From positions 1-35,580 of the forward strand of contig JAJRTL010000285.1 of the NCBI GenBank assembly GCA_024278315.1: DNA of 35,580 nt. Reading direction: 5' to 3'. The stretch's first letter is position 1. Each line of letters starts with the position of its first letter. The position numbers and the translations under genes were made by a program. The stretch is from Planctomycetota bacterium (GTDB lineage: Bacteria > Planctomycetota > UBA1135 > GCA-002748355). The notes below the pieces were generated by a model, which saw only the letters and a list, made by a program, of their open reading frames with translations, had not been told where the DNA came from and did not search any database. Below are positions 33,126-35,580 of the stretch, piece by piece.

Positions 33126-34472
33126 ATGCCCGAGCGTCAGAAGCTGGAAGCGCTCAAGAAGAAGGCCAGGGACCTTGAGGCTCCGGATCTCCTTCAGCTC
33201 AGCCATGAGTTCGAGCGCCTTCCACCTCACGATGTGGCGGACATCCTGGAGTCCGTCGAGATCGAGTTCCAGCTCCTCATGCTGCTCGACCTGGATGCGG
33301 AGTTTGCTGGCGAGGTCCTGGTCGAACTCAACGAGGAGTTCCAGGAAGAGTTGGTCCCCCAGGTTCCGGTGACCCAGCTGGCAGCGATCCTCGAGACCCT
33401 CCAGCCCGATGATGCTGCCGATATCTACGCGTTCGTTGGCGAAGGGCAGCAACCGGCTCTGCTGAAGCTCCTACCGGAGGACCTCCGCAAACAGATCCTC
33501 CACCTGGCCTCCTACCACCATGATTCCGCCGGCGGAATCATGACACCCGAGTTCCTCGCGGTGTCTGAGGACACGACGCTGGCCGAGGTCCTCGACCAGA
33601 TCAAACACGGAGAAGAACTCGAAACCGACCAGATCTACGTCGTCGACAAAGATCAGAAACTCTGCGGAGTGCTCAGCCTCCAGGAGATCCTGGTCGAGCA
33701 GGACCAGGATCAGCCGGTTTCGGCGATCATGGAGAGGCAGGTCGCCTCGGTCCGAGACATCGACGACCAGGAGGAAGCGCTCCACCAGGCTTCGCACTAT
33801 GGCCTCAGCACCGTGCCGGTCATCGACGAGAGTGGAGAAATCATCGGCATCGTCACTGCCGATGATCTGGACGAAGTCCAGGAAGAAGAGGCGAGCGAAG
33901 ACATCCTGCGCATGGCAGGAACGCTGGCCAAACACCCCACCCACCTACCCACGCTGGAGCGCATCCTCTACCGCTTGCCTCAGCTCGCCATCACTACGGT
34001 GACTTGCCTGATCATCGCGCTCATCATCGAACTCCTCGTCCCGGTTGGCGGGGAGGCCAACCTCCGATTGGAAGCCCTGAAATTCCTGCCGCTGATCATT
34101 GCCCTATCCGGGAACGTCGGCACGGTCGTCAACGTGCTCGTGGTCCGCGGCCTGGCCACCCAGGACCTGGACCCAAGCAGCCTGCTGAGCCCCTTCATCG
34201 AGGAGTTCAAGGTGGGCATCGGCATCGGAATCCTGAGCGCGTCCCTGACCTTCGTCGCCGTGGGCATCATGGAGAGCTGGAACCCGCTGTCCTGGGCAGT
34301 ACCACTGGCCCTGCTCGTGGCCCCCATCGTTTCCGGCGTAGCCGGGTTCATGATCCCGGTGACAGCGAACAAGCTGGGACGTGACCCGGCCCTTTCAGGC
34401 CCACTCGTCACGAATATCAATGACCTGGCTGGAACATCGGTCTATGTCCTGATCTGCTTGTCGATCCTCTAG
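33126..34472 (+). CDS. mgtE: Magnesium transporter MgtE
   Basis: A 448-residue Mg2+ channel, normal length for the family. Residues about 1-125 form the cytosolic superhelical N domain (PHDVADILESV, LQPDDAADIYAF, VPQVPVTQL). A CBS pair follows at about 135-255 (GGIMTPEFLAVSEDTTLAEVL; VSAIMERQVASVRDID; IIGIVTADDLDEV), the Mg2+-sensing gate. Five helices begin near 286, with the conserved pore/dimer motif LSGNVGTVVNVLVVRGLA and the closing GPLVTNINDLAGTSVYVLICLSIL. ATG 33126 has GGAGAAGGG upstream. The stop codon overlaps the edge of repeat copy E. Confidence 0.95.
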   Translation: MPERQKLEALKKKARDLEAPDLLQLSHEFERLPPHDVADILESVEIEFQLLMLLDLDAEFAGEVLVELNEEFQEELVPQVPVTQLAAILETLQPDDAADIYAFVGEGQQPALLKLLPEDLRKQILHLASYHHDSAGGIMTPEFLAVSEDTTLAEVLDQIKHGEELETDQIYVVDKDQKLCGVLSLQEILVEQDQDQPVSAIMERQVASVRDIDDQEEALHQASHYGLSTVPVIDESGEIIGIVTADDLDEVQEEEASEDILRMAGTLAKHPTHLPTLERILYRLPQLAITTVTCLIIALIIELLVPVGGEANLRLEALKFLPLIIALSGNVGTVVNVLVVRGLATQDLDPSSLLSPFIEEFKVGIGIGILSASLTFVAVGIMESWNPLSWAVPLALLVAPIVSGVAGFMIPVTANKLGRDPALSGPLVTNINDLAGTSVYVLICLSIL

Positions 34473-34696
34473 CCATGAGATCGTTGTGAGCAAATGCGAG
34501 ATCGGCGCAGCCGAGCTCGTTTTTGCGGTCTGACGAGCGTATTTCGAGTTCAGGACGGCTGCGCGAGATATGAGGCGACCCAAGAGGGTCGTCGAATCGA
34601 AGCAATGCCGAGCGAACCGATAGGTTCGCGGTCCTGGGCCGAAAGAAGCCGTCAGACGCATCAAGATCGTGGATCGTTCGGGCTGGCCCGAACGAT
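34471..34696. repeat. Dispersed GCCCG-ACGATTC element, copy E (full length, inverted) plus end fragment
   Basis: Copy E (34471-34684) runs opposite to copies B-D. Read on the minus strand it follows copy C through most modules, then the right-hand module of copy B. It keeps the stems CGACCC-tctt-GGGTCG, GCGAACC-tatc-GGTTCGC and the long-range pair GTCTGACG/CGTCAGAC. Directly after it a second left end (GCCCGAACGATTC) starts in the other direction, making an 11-bp perfect inverted repeat over two bases (34673-34696). The element begins inside the mgtE stop codon and fills most of the 284-bp gap before the signal peptidase gene; nothing else is seen there. Confidence 0.88.
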
Positions 34697-34756
34697 TCGT
34701 CACAGCAGAGGCATGATCCATGGGAGTCCAGGACTCTCGCAGCCGTTGGGACCACG

Positions 34757-35580
34757 ATGCTAAAAAGCCTTCTCCAGGAACTCCGGGAATTCATCGCGAC
34801 GACCGCGATCATGATCCTCACTGCCATCCTGGTCGTGACCTTCCTCTATGACCAGGTCCTGGAGGCCTATCCCGTCCCGACACGGAGCATGGAACCAACC
34901 ATCGAAGGCGATCAAACCCAAGGTGACCGGGTCCTCGTCGACAAGACCTGGGACAACTTCGGCCACCCGCGTCGCTTCGATCAGGTGGTCTTCTGGCGCG
35001 CACAGGATGAGAAGACGCTCGTCAAACGCATCGTGGGACTGCCGACCGAGTGGATCCGGATCATCAAGGGCGACCTGTTCATCGGTGATACCGCCGAATC
35101 GATGCAGAGGGTCGTCAAGGCACCCTGCGCCGATCGCGATCTCCTGGCAAGACTCTGGGATAGTCAGCTGCAAGCCAACTGGGGACAGGATTGGAATCGC
35201 CGAGAAGGTTGCAGCAACCTCCTCGGAAACGGACGCGTGGAATTGATTCCTGGAGAGGTGACCGAGACCCAGCTCTTCGAGGTCCCGCAGAATCCGAGAC
35301 CTACCGGCAGCCCCAAGTGGAACCTCTCCTTCGATCAGACGATCAACTCCAGCTACCTGGATGGTTTCGACAGACTGCAGGTCTCGCGATTCGCTCCACG
35401 AGACTTCGGCCTCGTAGCGATGGTAAGGGCGTCCGACGAGGCCGTCCCGGGCGCCACCTTCTGGGCCCAGCTGCGGCACGGCAGCATGAGCTTCATCCTG
35501 GGCTATCAGGCTAGGGGCAAGGCCAGGATCTGGGCCGTCGACTCGCGAGGAAGCCAGGCGCTTGGAAGAAACGAAGGCCA
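34757..35580 (+). CDS. lepB: Signal peptidase I, partial, with large inserted domain
   Basis: The frame is open from ATG 34757 to the window end (274 codons). One membrane anchor at residues about 13-31 precedes the protease. Ser44 in VPTRSMEPTI is the catalytic serine and Lys90 in LVKRIVGLPTEW the general base, so it is an S26 leader peptidase that removes signal peptides on the outer face of the membrane. Instead of box E following within the usual distance, at least 170 residues come after box D; the last part visible (FDRLQVSRFAPRDFGLVAMV, then FWAQLRHGSMSFILGY) looks like a LamG-type beta-sandwich. GDNS/box E must lie beyond the edge. Many secreted proteins here would be its substrates. 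Confidence 0.88.
   Translation, partial: MLKSLLQELREFIATTAIMILTAILVVTFLYDQVLEAYPVPTRSMEPTIEGDQTQGDRVLVDKTWDNFGHPRRFDQVVFWRAQDEKTLVKRIVGLPTEWIRIIKGDLFIGDTAESMQRVVKAPCADRDLLARLWDSQLQANWGQDWNRREGCSNLLGNGRVELIPGEVTETQLFEVPQNPRPTGSPKWNLSFDQTINSSYLDGFDRLQVSRFAPRDFGLVAMVRASDEAVPGATFWAQLRHGSMSFILGYQARGKARIWAVDSRGSQALGRNEG

Noticed and set aside
34417-34827. Minus-strand open frame over copy E
   Set aside because: Overlaps mgtE and the signal peptidase gene and is the repeat read through by chance.
1-35580. tRNA, rRNA or CRISPR array
   Set aside because: No cloverleaf with a recognisable T-loop, no rRNA signature and no regularly spaced repeats were found on reading; the only direct repeat (copies C and D) is two adjacent copies, not a spacer array.

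Overview
The window looks like chromosomal DNA from a high-GC, Gram-negative-type bacterium, most probably a planctomycete (Planctomycetota). The indicators are an ECF-type sigma factor near a Ser/Thr kinase fused to a formylglycine-generating-enzyme-like domain, large secreted proteins with LamG-like and IPT/TIG modules, a DUF1573 protein, a full TolC/HlyD/ABC export operon and an unusually extended signal peptidase I. Phylum is an inference from gene content; class and genus cannot be judged by eye.

Layout. 1-5.9 kb: ECF sigma factor (-), secreted LamG-like protein (+), kinase-FGE fusion (-), small four-helix membrane protein (+). 5.9-9.0 kb: PMT/ArnT-like membrane glycosyltransferase (-) and exported DUF1573 protein (-). 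9.3-11.1 kb: a two-gene kynurenine unit (kynureninase-like PLP enzyme and KynB-type formamidase, +). 11.3-16.9 kb: lipoprotein lytic transglycosylase with two solute-binding domains (-), secreted subtilase (-), Xre-type regulator (+). 17.0-24.5 kb: NAD-dependent DNA ligase overlapping a 43-residue membrane peptide gene (-), a DUF669-like protein (-), an exported peptidase-MA-like protein with a Lys/Arg tail (-), an unknown 152-residue protein (+) and 1-pyrroline-5-carboxylate dehydrogenase (-). 24.7-31.6 kb: a minus-strand export operon, tolC-like, hlyD/macA-like, ATPase, MacB-like permease, with the permease cut by one in-frame TAA, preceded by a TlpA-like thioredoxin gene. 31.7-35.6 kb: protein with a duplicated helical domain (-), MgtE Mg2+ transporter (+), and the start of signal peptidase I (+, runs off the window).

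The most unusual content is non-coding. A family of interspersed elements ending in GCCCGAACGATTC-type inverted repeats occurs at about 9.1, 13.5, 19.2, 19.4 and 34.5 kb. The long copies (about 215-225 bp) share internal stems; two copies differ by a compensated base pair in a long-range stem and by an almost complete replacement of one hairpin's sequence while its fold is kept. Reading frame is not preserved, so selection, if any, is on structure. A separate 39-bp perfect palindrome lies next to the sigma factor gene. The tlpA-like and tolC-like genes share a near-identical 30-bp promoter/operator module, which suggests envelope thiol chemistry and export are co-regulated.

Many genes act at or outside the inner membrane (export operon, transglycosylase, protease, thioredoxin, signal peptidase, DUF1573 and LamG-like proteins), so this is largely an envelope and secretion neighbourhood interspersed with amino-acid catabolism (kynurenine, proline/glutamate semialdehyde) and ligA.
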